The notes under the pieces were generated by a model. It was not told the origin of the DNA and ran no database searches. It saw nothing but the letters and a program-made list of their open reading frames with translations. The translations under genes were made by a program, and so were the position numbers. Shown here piece after piece: positions 22,600 through 33,207 of a DNA stretch of 64,000 nucleotides (the stretch's first letter is position 1; each line of letters opens with the position of its first letter). The DNA comes from Piliocolobus tephrosceles (taxonomy: Eukaryota; Chordata; Mammalia; Primates; Cercopithecidae): contig NC_045444.1 of NCBI RefSeq assembly GCF_002776525.5, forward strand, positions 29,247,853 through 29,311,852, in the 5' to 3' direction.

Positions 22600-23370
22600 A
22601 GCTTGTCTCTTAACTCATTCTAATTATATTCATAATTAAATTGAAAAAAAATACTTGACTAGAGCCAAATGGCTTGCACAGGTGTCTTTTTGTAGGAATG
22701 GTTTAGTGCTAGATGATAAACAACTGGACCTCCATCTCCTTAATTTGGCTTAATGAAAAGTCCTTTATAAGTAAAACTAGAAGGTGATTAAGAATTAAAA
22801 TTGGGCCTTGACTCAGAAATTAACTGAGTGGTGAGACATCACCTCCATTAGAAAATGTGGCACTTGTCTTTTTGCTTTTCCTTAAAACTTTTGTTTTACT
22901 TGCACTCCTTTCTTCCAGCTACTTAAGGTCACTTTTTCAAAGCAATAAACTCTTCAAGCTGAGCAACCAGCCAGGCCGCCTTCATGAGTCAGCTTCCCTA
23001 GCATCGCTTACTTCTACTGAATAGACCTGCTTTTAAAAAATAGATAACAAAAGGCAAAACTTCTCCTCAAAACTTAAGTGGAAATCAGTTATCTTGACCT
23101 ATTCCTCTAATAGTGGAATTGAGTGGCTGGTTTTCACTGCCTGTTATCAACTTCACTGCATCAATAGATTGTAATAAAACTGAAGGTTGGGAGGCCTTCT
23201 ATCCTACCCTGAGGCTTCTGCCTCATTTCTTATGCCTTGCTTGACACCACATTATGATCACCGCTGATGAGTCTTCCAAAATATCTGCCCACTTACCCCC
23301 AACTCTGGCTCAGGCCATCTCTAGGAGAATGGGCTCTCCTATTTCCCATATTCATTTTTTTCTCTCACCC
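22600..23370. other. unique intron with two AP-1 consensus sites
   Basis: About 770 bases without a recognisable transposon. TGACTCA occurs at 22809-22815 and TGAGTCA at 22985-22991. Function is not shown. Confidence 0.4.
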
Positions 23371-23374
23371 AACC

Positions 23375-23735
23375 CAGCATGATTCTAATTCTAAAATACA
23401 GGCAAACTGATATAACTGGCTTGCATTTCATTTTGAGAAAAATCCAAATTCCTTCCAAGGTCTTCAGAGTCATTTATGATCTGGTCACCCAGAAGCTCTC
23501 CAACTTCATCATTTACTGTTCCCTGCCTCGCCCATTGCATTCCAGCCCATTGGTACCCTGGCTCTTCTTTGAATACCCCAAGCACACTGAAGGTCTTTGA
23601 CTGCTCCATCTCTCTACTGAACACACTCTCCCAGATTGCTACTCCTCTGTCAATTCCTCAGGGAAGTCTACTCTCATCAGCTAAGCTAAAGTTTCTCCCT
23701 GCACCACACACCACCACCTCTATTCAAATCCTGTC
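23375..23735 (+). repeat. L2 LINE fragment, sense
   Basis: Diverged L2: aattccttccaaggtcttca, gatctggtcacccagaagct, ctccaacttcatcatttact and ctctgtcaattcctcaggga. It directly abuts a MIR. Confidence 0.7.
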
Positions 23736-23905
23736 TCCACCATTTACTATCTAGACTTAGAGCAAATATGTAACCGCTCTAGGCCTCCATTTCCACATCT
23801 ATGAAATGGAGGGAAAAGTTATATCTTCACCATGGCAATTGTAAAAAGAATTTCATGAAATGCACTTATTTACAGAGTCCCTGGCCACAGTATCAAGTTC
23901 ACTGG
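23736..23905 (+). repeat. MIR SINE, sense
   Basis: caccatttactatctagact, ctctaggcctccatttccac, tctatgaaatggaggg and atttcatgaaatgcactt follow the MIR order. Confidence 0.75.
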
Positions 23906-24464
23906 TATTATCATATTAGAATATAATCAGAGTGTCCTTTAGATAACAGTCTCAGAGGACCTTGCTGTTCATTCTCACTGATCTTTCCACTTCTCTGGAA
24001 AAGCCATTTCAAATTATTGTCTTAAAGCAGCCATCTTCATTCTGCTTTAATATTTTGCTTTGAGAATTTCACACAGTACCAAACATATTTAAGATAATAT
24101 GACAGGATATTCTCTTGCTTCACGAACCAGGGATCCCATTTCCTTTATCTCATGACATTTCTCCTTTGTTCTGCCGGCTGTTGTCAAGCCCAACCCCACT
24201 TGGATAGTCCAAAGCCTGTGACTTTATTATAGAACTTACACCTTCATCATAACCCAGATGCTATCCAGCTTCTCCGACCAGAGCTTGCCTTGCTTCTACT
24301 AAATATTAGCAAATCTGTGATGTTCACGGTGGCACCAGAAGAGCCAACTCCAAAGTGATGCCTTCTCTCAGTTGGGAAATTTGTAACATTGTAGATCCCA
24401 ATGTAGATCCCAAAATGTTAAGAGTTACCAGCTGAACACAGGGACAGACAGACACACATACAAA

Positions 24465-24465
<1 letters not shown>

Positions 24466-24509
<44 letters not shown>
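24466..24509 (+). repeat. (CA)22 microsatellite
   Basis: Twenty-two uninterrupted CA units, preceded by gacagaca/cacata-type impure units from about 24441. Confidence 0.95.
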
Positions 24510-24510
<1 letters not shown>

Positions 24511-24638
24511 TCTCCAAACTAGAAATGTTTCACTTTTTCTTTCAGTTGCCACACAATATTCTAGCTTTGAAAGGTAGACTTTTAATTTTTTAATTATCTC
24601 AAGAGAACTTTCATATTAACCTCTTGTGAACTTTTTAC

Positions 24639-24786
24639 CTTTTTTTTTTTTTTTGAGATTTTTTTGTAGAGACAGGGTCTCACTATGTTGCCCAGGCTGG
24701 TCTCAAACTCCTGGACTCCAGCAATCCTCCTGCCTCAGCTTCCCAAAGTGCTGGGATTACAATCCCAAGTCACCATGCCCAGCCTC
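24639..24786 (-). mobile_element. FLAM / single left Alu monomer, antisense
   Basis: The T tail is followed by tttttgtagagacagggtct, one Alu arm only, and the antisense head ending caccatgcccagcctc. The sense copy ends in A directly after the left-arm end (ctctacaaaaa). This is the shape of a free left Alu monomer rather than a broken dimer. Confidence 0.75.
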
Positions 24787-26239
24787 ATGTGCTATTTTCA
24801 AAGCCTGTTATGAAATAAGAATGGATGCTTTACCCATTTCTCGTTTGCCCACATTCAGTCAGACATTCTCATTTGCTCAAGCGCTTGTCCTTTCTCCAGC
24901 CCTCCTCTGTCAATAAAAGAATTTTCCTTAAATAGCTTCTAGGACTATCATAAGCACCTTGAATTGTGACTTTTCTTCATCTGGCTCATTCCTATTGCTC
25001 TGCAGAGTTAAACATTAGATGTGATGGCTCTTGGAGTACTATAAATTTCCCAGGGGAATTCTGCTCATGTTGGAACAGTGGAATATCCACACTGAGAATT
25101 GCCGTGTGGTTTAGAGAAAGGAATTTCTCCCTAAGGATAGGCTCATACATTTTCTACCTACACTTTCTAAACAGAAACATGGAAAATGAATACACTATTA
25201 TAGAAAATAAGTAGTGGTGCTGGTTTAAGAGTAAAAGTAGTATGTTTGGAAGGATGAAGGCAGATGTGTGTATATATATATATGTGTGTGTGTGTATATA
25301 TATATATATGTATATTCTATGAACTATAAAAAATTATATTGAATGTTTTCTTTTTGTTGATTTATACTTTTCTACATAAATGTGTAGTTCCTCCCACTTC
25401 CAACCATTTTATTACATACAACACCTTTATTTTTCAGAAATTGGAATTCTAAAAGATCAAATACCTGAGTCCATGATTACTGTCTAGCCAGACAGTTAGT
25501 TCTTGGCCCCTTTCCTTTTTCTTCTCACCTTGAGTGTCCAGCAGGTGAAAGGTTGACCCTTTCACATTTCCAGCCCATTCCCCTGCCAAGTAACGGATGG
25601 GCAGATCTAATTAGTACCATCTGTCCTGCTAGTTGCAGGTGGTTGCTGTCTTACAAAGAGATGAAAGCAACAATCTTTTGAGCTTTTCTTCCAGGTCCCT
25701 AACTCTCGGCACAATGGTAACATTACTGTTTGACACCTTGTGTGTATTATTCTCTGAATATCTAATTGGCGTCTAAGAAGAAACCATTACCTCATTGAAA
25801 TATTCTTTGGAAATTTTCATGTGCTTGTGTCATGTTATGAAAATGTTTTAGAAAAAGTCATCAGGAAAAGAAGAATGATCCTGAAAAAATATTAGACCCA
25901 GAAGGACTTCAGAAGCTCCTTTCTGTAAGCTTGGATTTGTGATGCTCAGAGCTTCTGAGAGCTGGACCCCCTCAGTGTTAGCTGAGCAGAAATCTCCACC
26001 AAGGAGAACGGCAAGCCAGAGCACAACTAGAAAAACCACATTGGTCAATGTCAGATTTCCAGCAGGATCTTTTTCTTACAGCCCCTTAAATATTTTTAAA
26101 ACACTTAAAGTGTAACCCGTAGAGCCTGTTCAGTGTTCTCCTTTCTTCCTCTGCACTTTCAATAATTTATCATGAATCAAAGATTCCAGATCCTTCATCA
26201 CCATGATCACACTCCCTGAAATGTGCCCTCCTAAGGTTT
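24787..26239. other. unique intron sequence with one microsatellite
   Basis: About 1.45 kb. Apart from the TG/TA tract at 25265-25315 I see no transposon or exon. Confidence 0.45.
25265..25315. repeat. (TG)n(TA)n compound microsatellite
   Basis: Alternating blocks of tgtg, tatatatata, tgtgtgtgtg and tatatatatatata. Confidence 0.9.
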
Positions 26240-26605
26240 GGATCTCAGTCAGATCAGGAAGCTATAGCAAAATACCAGAGACTGTGTGCTTAAACAATGG
26301 GAATTGATTTCTCACTGTTCTGGAGGCTGGAAGTCCAAGATGAGGGCACCAGCATGGTCAGTTCCTGGTGAGGGCCCTTACTCTGGCCTGCAGATGGCCA
26401 CTTTCTCATTGTGTCCTCAAATATAAGAAAGAGTGGGCTCTGATCTTTCCCTCTTTCTGTAAGGGCACTAATCCTACCATGAGAGCCCCACCCTCATGAC
26501 CCTATCTAAACCTAATTGCCCCCCAAAGACCCTACTCCAAATACCATCGCATTGAGGGTTAGGGCTTCAACATATTAATTTTGAGAACACAAACATTCAG
26601 TGAAT
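26240..26605 (-). mobile_element. MLT1A-type LTR (ERVL-MaLR), antisense
   Basis: ctatagcaaaataccagaga, ttctcactgttctggaggct, tggtgagggcccttactctg, agggcactaatcctaccatg, ccccaccctcatgaccctat and aacacaaacattcagtg follow the antisense MLT1A order. The 5-bp duplication is not clear at the diverged ends. Confidence 0.88.
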
Positions 26606-26850
26606 AAGAGAAATCATACTTCAGTGAACTGTTTTATTTGTACAACTTTATCAGTGTAGAATAAAGCTTCCTCCTATATTCTCACAATATCTTCCTATTA
26701 CTATGATAAAAGATTTGATTTTTTTCTTTATTAATATTATACTATTGGGATCTGAAATTGAATTTATAGTCCAAGGTCTCACTTTTACCATTTTCTCTCT
26801 CAGATAAGTTTGTACACTTTTAAAGTTTCATGCTGAAATGTGCACACCAT

Positions 26851-26868
26851 CTTGTACCATGGTACAAG
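26851..26868. repeat. perfect 18-bp palindrome
   Basis: cttgtaccatggtacaag equals its own reverse complement, with no spacer. Confidence 0.95.
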
Positions 26869-27404
26869 AGAATTTTGCTTTAAGTTTTGCATATTCAGAA
26901 GACTTATGTCACCTGAGTCTCATAACAACAGGAACTGGGACCAAAACCCAAGTTTTTAACTACAAATTCATTGTGCCTTCCTCCTAGCATTGTGATATTT
27001 ACAAACCTGAGCAGTTTGACTTCCAAGTCCATATTTACATCCTCAAATACATTCAAAACCATATAAGACAAACTGGAAGGCCATTTAAAACAATGGAGCA
27101 GTTAGAGATAAAACTTTACAACATTTGGGGAGGAACTTCAAATATTGTGCCAATAAAAGAAACTTAGAGAAGAGACATTCCAAATATACAAAGTGAACTT
27201 CTTTAGACATTTGGACAACATTTAGAAAGAATTTGAATCACAAATACTATAAACTATTAGACTAGTGGGAATTTAAATAAATCCCATAACTGCCCATATG
27301 ATTACAATTCCAATTTCTAGTATATTTACCAAACTTTTACTTCATATCGCCAATTGCTATATGTATATTTCACTATTTAAGTTTATCTTTAAAATACTTC
27401 TTTG

Positions 27405-27565
27405 TGGTCAATATTATTCTTCCTATTGTTTCCATTTGGGACATTTAGACTAATCAATATTAAATAACTTTCCTAAGGCTACCAGCTGGGAATTTACAGA
27501 GCTAGAATTTGAACCCATAACTGAAAGATTCCAAAGCTGTTACTCTTAACCACACAACTACAGTT
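27405..27565 (-). repeat. MIR SINE, antisense
   Basis: ataactttcctaaggctacc, agctagaatttgaacccata and actcttaaccacacaact match the antisense 5' half of MIR. Confidence 0.75.
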
Positions 27566-27577
27566 TTTGACTAATTT

Positions 27578-30290
27578 GGAAAAAAAAAAAAAAATGATTA
27601 CACGTGTCTATTTAGAAACGAGATAATTAGTAGATTTAAATGTAGTTCAGATAAAGACTTTATGTTGTTAAAAACTACAATGAGAGGAAACCAAACAGAA
27701 CACAAATGAATTCTCTGCTCATACACATGGTCTCAAAACCTCATTATTTACTTAAGACTTCCATCTTGACTATTCAATTTAAAACAAATTCAATATTTTT
27801 TAAATTGCTTTCTGTATCCAAGGCAACATTACAGGTACTCATTCTTGTGCCTGGGTCACTGGAAAATTTTTTAAAAATAAAATAAGCACCAGTGAAATTC
27901 AAACACACCTAGCAGATGGAGAAGGCTAAAGAGTATGTAAATTTATTTGTAACAAACATTTATCTTTTAGGAATGTTAGCTAAAAGCACCTATTCTGTGC
28001 AAAATGCATCACTAGAAGAAAACAACAACAATCAAGCTCCCATATTCCAAATGCTTAAAGGTAGAAAGAAGGCACTATGTCCTTATTACAATCCCCAGCA
28101 AGTGAATTAGGAACAACATTATAAAATTTCTGAGAACTTTCATCATATGTGTTATTTAATTAAAAGGTGAAACTATCAGTTCATCCCTCATGTCATGTGC
28201 TAGAAAAGTATTTTCATGGAGTCTGTAAGATAAATTCATTATTTCAACCCTCCATACCCATAATAAAAAGAGCCCAGTTATAATTAAAATACTAATACCG
28301 TATCTACTCACATTCAGTGGTATTCCACTTTTTAAAAAATGTTTAACGTCTTTGTTAAAAACACAGCAAACTTATAGAATAAGACCACAGATCTTAAAAG
28401 TATTGTAAGAATATTTTTAGTTGGGAAATTTTTAAAATAAAATTTGTTTCCCAGGCTTGTATGTTTGTGACTCCTTTTTCTGGCAATTAATTGTAAATTT
28501 TCTCTGCTGAGTTAAATACAAAACTGGGTATAAGTTGTCTCGTGTCTAGGTACAGACCAATGAAAATATTGTTTTCTATCTGTTTATCTGACATAAACTT
28601 CTCTGGAGTAGGAGACATATCTTACTGATCTTTGTAGTTCTGGCACTAAATGTTTAAAACAATGTACTTTGTGGTGGTTGTTTCATGTAATTCCTCCCAG
28701 AACGATCCATAGTAGTTAGCAGCAGTGATCTCAAACTACTGCAGTGGGGAATCAGAAGGAAAGAGGGTGGCGAGAAGATGAATGGCAGAGGTGGAAGCGA
28801 TGCTTAATTCAATCCATTTTGTTGACAGTAAATTCAAGAATTAACTGCTTACACCTCTCCTAATGTTCCTATCTGCCTTCTGAGCTCTGTTCTACAGCTA
28901 CTACCAGAGGACTACATGGCCTCTAGTATTCACATTTTCTACATGTTGAAGAATTATTACTACTTAATTTCCAGAAATTTCATCTCGGTGGTTTAAAAGT
29001 TTATGAGAGAAGAAGGGAAAAATTAAATGAGCAAATCAAGTCTTTTTACCAGGCTAGTGAACTTTTGCAGTCTCCAAAGGGTTACCTGAACTTCTGCTAG
29101 TACAACTTGCCAGCCTTAAATGCAGAGCAGTGGTGGAGAGAACAGTGAAACTGTCCTATAAAAATAAATTACTGTCATGAATATTAAGCAACAAGAATAT
29201 AATAAACATGACTGTTTGCATGATTCTGATTTATTGGTACTGATATGCTTATAAATTATGACAGTAAGTGTTTATTCTAGTTGTTTCAGAATATGGGCCA
29301 AACAAAGCTGGGTGGACACTTCCTGCAGACCTGACCATCTGCCACCAAATACCTATTTCATTGCTCCTGTCGTTGCGTTTCTTATGTCGGTGGCATCAGG
29401 GCCATGTGTGAACAGCCATTTCCTTTTAGTTCACTTTGCAGACCGAAGGAGGTTGCCTTTCCAGGACCTGGTGTGACAACCATCATCATGAAGTTTGTGA
29501 TGTCGTGCAGTGGAACAACTCCAGCTGCAAAACATCCTGAAGGCCGTTCCAACTTATGCTGTTAAACAGCGCTCAGTTCTGACATAAGAGGGTCCATTGC
29601 TGTATTTATGAACCTCTTGGCACCAGATTGGGGATTTCCCAATGCTAAGCAGCACTGCATTTTGCATTCTTTCTTAGCGGTGGGTGCTCCATAAAACTGG
29701 TACTGAGAGGTTAAAGACCTAAAAAAAACCAAAAAACAAAAAAACAACAAAAAAAACCTCTGTGTATTCATATAGAGTATTTCAACTGCCGTAAGATAAC
29801 TACACAAGTAGCACTGTTATTCTTGCTAATATCCACAAGGAAAACTTATTAAGATTTGCTATTGGTTTTAATTGACATTATTTGGAACCAGATATTTGTT
29901 CAACAAATGGCTAGAACAAGGTATCACATGAGAAAATAGCACTCTCCTGCTTCAGGTTTTTAGCTTTCATGTTACATCTCATCAAAGGTTACTTCAGGAG
30001 ATTAAAATTTTCTTTTCTCTAACGTTGGTGGAAACCTGCAAGGAAGATAGCCAGTAACTTTAAAGTAAGCTTAACGAAAGATGCAATTTTCACATAGTAA
30101 ATAAAGTATGCTATAAGGGCGTAAGTTGGTGCTGCCTGTAGAGAACTATTTATGATATAAACTTAGCTGTAGATGAAATGCCAGTCAAAGTTCATGATGA
30201 GACAAGGCCTGTTACTGCTTAGAATCAGAACTCTTAGAAAATTCGTAGAAGGACTTTTGGCTATATTTAGCAAAAGCATTTAAAATGTGC
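27578..30290. other. repeat-poor intron
   Basis: About 2.7 kb. It starts with an A run (about 27579-27593). Around 28590-28660 a faint L2-like segment (gtaggagacatatcttactg) is seen. 29260-29700 is unique, with more CpG than its surroundings. 29720-29757 is A-rich. No exon is recognised. Confidence 0.4.
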
Positions 30291-30299
30291 ATGCATTGT

Positions 30300-30650
30300 A
30301 CTGAAAGTTATATATCTAGAAATTTACCTTAGGAAATTTTCAGAGATATGCACAAGGTTGTGTACAAACTTGCCCCTCAAAATGTTATTTATAATATTGA
30401 AAAATGTAGAAGTATGTGTACAAACTTAGGGAAGGTTAGATTATGGCCCATTTATATTATGAAATACTAAGCAACTAGTAAATTGTGCTACAGAAAGCAT
30501 TATTTCACAAGGTAAAGCACCAGTAAATATTAAGAGAATATAAGTATGATATAGCATGTATAGTGTGAGCCTATTGTAAAATATGTTTGTAAATAGTTAC
30601 ATGTAGAGAAAAGAATGAAAGGATTTACTTCACAATATTAGCAGGGGATG
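30300..30650 (+). mobile_element. old L1-like 3' fragment, sense
   Basis: atatgcacaaggttgtgtac, tattgaaaaatgtagaag, attatggcccatttatatta and atgaaatactaagcaactag follow the order of an L1M/HAL1 3' terminal region. Strongly diverged. Confidence 0.5.
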
Positions 30651-31884
30651 ATTATACAGCCTTTTTTATTCTTTTTGTTTTCCTGTGTTCTGCAAGTTTC
30701 TGCACTGAGTAAGTATATTTGTAGTGATTTTTTTGTGTATAAGAAGAGGGTGAGGAGACAATGTTGGAGATTTCAGAATCAGTTGTTTGTAAGGCTTCTC
30801 AAATCTGGCTTTTTGACCCAACTCATCTTTGTAGAAACAGATTCCTGGATCTACCCAGATAGATGTTGATTCATTTTGCCTAGGGTGAGTTTCCAAAATG
30901 TTTTCTAAAAAAAAACATGACCAAACCCTCAGGTGATCCTGGTGGCAGTCACATATGGGAACCATTGATTTTGGTTCTTTTACTTTGGTGAAGGCAAATA
31001 GGAGGAGAGCAGCTCTTCCTACTCGAAGTATGTTGACATCACAGCATCTTGTCCAAGCCATGATGTATGCTCCTCAAGGAGAGTACAAAAGAGGTATATT
31101 CCCTGAAGTAGAGAAGAACATGTGAGCACGTGTGATCTAGCAGCACAATGAACGATGAAGACAGTAAGTGCTCTATAGAAGAGAGAGACGAAAAAGTAGT
31201 GTTTGGGAAGACTTCATGAAGGAGGCATTAAGAGTATATGGAGTTTGGAGAGCCAGCCGGCAATGTTGGCTCCAGTCAAGCACTGACTCCAGCCATGAGA
31301 TAAGGCTGCTGTTTTGTGGAAAGTGAGGAATTGGGGTTGAAGGCAGCAATGATTTTGGAGACAGCAGTAGGAAATAAAGGAGAGCAGATACAATTAATCC
31401 AGTATTATGAATCCCTGAAAGCAAAGCAGTAATTTTGTATCCTCCTGCCTATCACAGTACTTTCCACAGAAAAGGGACTCAGTAAATTCTTGGTCAATAA
31501 ATTAATTAATTGCAGAGAATTCAGTACTGCAGATGGGTTAAATTTTATGCTGCAGGCAGGGAAACTCCATTAAAGATTTTTGAGAAAGGTAGTGGAAAGC
31601 AGAAACCCTTGTTTTGGGAGAAAACAATGTGGTGGTAATTGTCAGGATATGTTTAAGAGGAGAAGGGAAGCAGGAAACCCCATTGTGATTTGGCACCACA
31701 TTTGGCTACCCACCCAAATATAACCTTGGGCAAGTGACCTGAGTCCTCTGGGACCCATGCATGGATATGCCTCAAGAGGCTCATGCGCCACTCCCCAGAA
31801 GATTGGCCAAATTTGTGTACATGTGAATCTGTGTGTTTTCTGAAGCAAGATTCCTAGATGTGTGAACCCCCCAAAAAAACTACT
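30651..31884. other. unique intron, short L2-like end
   Basis: About 1.2 kb. The longest open frame in the window (30666-31061, minus) lies here but shows no protein family features. 31430-31500 resembles an L2 end (tatcacagtactttccacag, gactcagtaaattcttgg). Confidence 0.4.
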
Positions 31885-32057
31885 CAAAGTGTAAAGACTG
31901 GTAGCATCAGAATCACCTGGGATCATGTCAGACTGTAAATTTGAGGCCCCTACTCCAGACCTCCTTTATGACAACCAGTGAATATAGAGCCTAGGAATCT
32001 GTTTTTTACAAGCTCTCCAGGTTATTCATATGCAGGCAAAAGTTTAAGAAGCATCTA
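31885..32057 (+). mobile_element. MER5A-like hAT-Charlie element
   Basis: ctggtagcatcagaatcacctggg, cctactccagacctcc, gcctaggaatctgttttttac and caagctctccaggttattc match MER5A in order. The terminal inverted repeats are worn. Confidence 0.75.
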
Positions 32058-32394
32058 GTAGCTTGGTTACATCTAAGGTGTTCGCCAACTTAAAAATCTT
32101 TGACTATTTTGCAAAAGAATAAAAGGAAGAAATGAAGGAAAAAAAAAACTTTAAAAGATTACAAAAAAAGAGAAAAGTTGCGATGATTTAATGATATCTT
32201 GGTTAAACAGTCTTGGAAGAAATAGATGGGTTAGGTTTTGAAGCTAGATAACCAAGAGGATAGAAATGTACTTGACAGAAATTGAGAAGCTGTGTTGATG
32301 AGTTGTTTTGCACACAGTAGAAAACTGAAACACAAATTATCAGTCAGATGATTATTCTTACTGGCATTGTTCCTACAGACAGAATCTGGACAGT

Positions 32395-32994
32395 TGTACC
32401 GGCAAAAAGGTACAATATATTTTCCTTACCCATTTTGAGGGCCATGGCTGACACCTCTATAGCAAAAGATAGATTAGCAAGAGGAAAGCATAACAGATTT
32501 ATTTAATCAAAAATGTGACACAGGAACTTTCAGAAATGAAGATCCAAAGACCTAGGGAAAACTGTGCATTTTTATGTTAAGGTTTGATAGCAAATGAACA
32601 GCCATGTAGAAATGTGGCTGGACAGAAGTATGATCTAATGGTAATAGACTGGGGGTAGGGAGTGGAACTCAGCAAGTCCTGTTTGTTAGATTCTTTTCTG
32701 TGTCTCCGTATGACATTCTTTCCTCTGAGTACAGGGCAGGACACCCATCACATCAGGGTCTTCAGGGGAGAAGAAAGAAAGTTAGAGAGTTACGTTTCTA
32801 GGTTTTATGGCTTGCTTTGGGGAAGAGTTCTAGTTCATATGACCAGCTTCCGGTGAGAAATGAGAGGAGAAAGGAGTACAGGCAAAGATCAGAGAGAACT
32901 TCTTGCTTCTGAGGCCCTTCCAATCTTCTTCCAATCCAAAGTACTCAGCATGCCAAATGGCCATACTTGGAGGTATCATGTTCTGAGCCCCAAC
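32395..32994 (-). mobile_element. probable solo LTR (ERV type, family not named), antisense
   Basis: Bounded by tg...ca-like ends (tgtaccggc at 32395 and ccccaaca at 32994). On the minus strand an aaataaa signal sits near 32497-32505. The block reads as one unit: gccatggctgacacctctat, gaaatgaagatccaaagacc, ctgtttgttagattctttt and catgccaaatggccatactt. No target duplication was found, so it is an inference from layout and general familiarity. Confidence 0.5.
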
Positions 32995-33139
32995 ACGGGT
33001 CAGTGTACCTTTGTAAGGAATTTGTTCAAGGATTACCCAACTGAATCTTTACAGTGATTGGAACATTGAATAGCCAGTCAGAAGTTGACAGTCAGAATGA
33101 AAGTTTGGCCAGATCAATAATACCAAGATATAAGTTGCT

Positions 33140-33165
33140 CTGTGTGTGTGTGTGTGTGTGTGTGT

Positions 33166-33207
<42 letters not shown>
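33140..33207 (+). repeat. (TG)n microsatellite with one CTCTG break
   Basis: Two TG blocks, about 12 and 18 units long, separated by tctctg near 33165. Confidence 0.95.

Noticed and set aside
30666..31061. 131-codon open frame on the minus strand, the longest in the window
   Set aside because: No recognisable domain, no promoter or splice context, poor composition for a protein, and part of it lies in diverged AT-rich DNA. A frame of this length is expected by chance in 64 kb.
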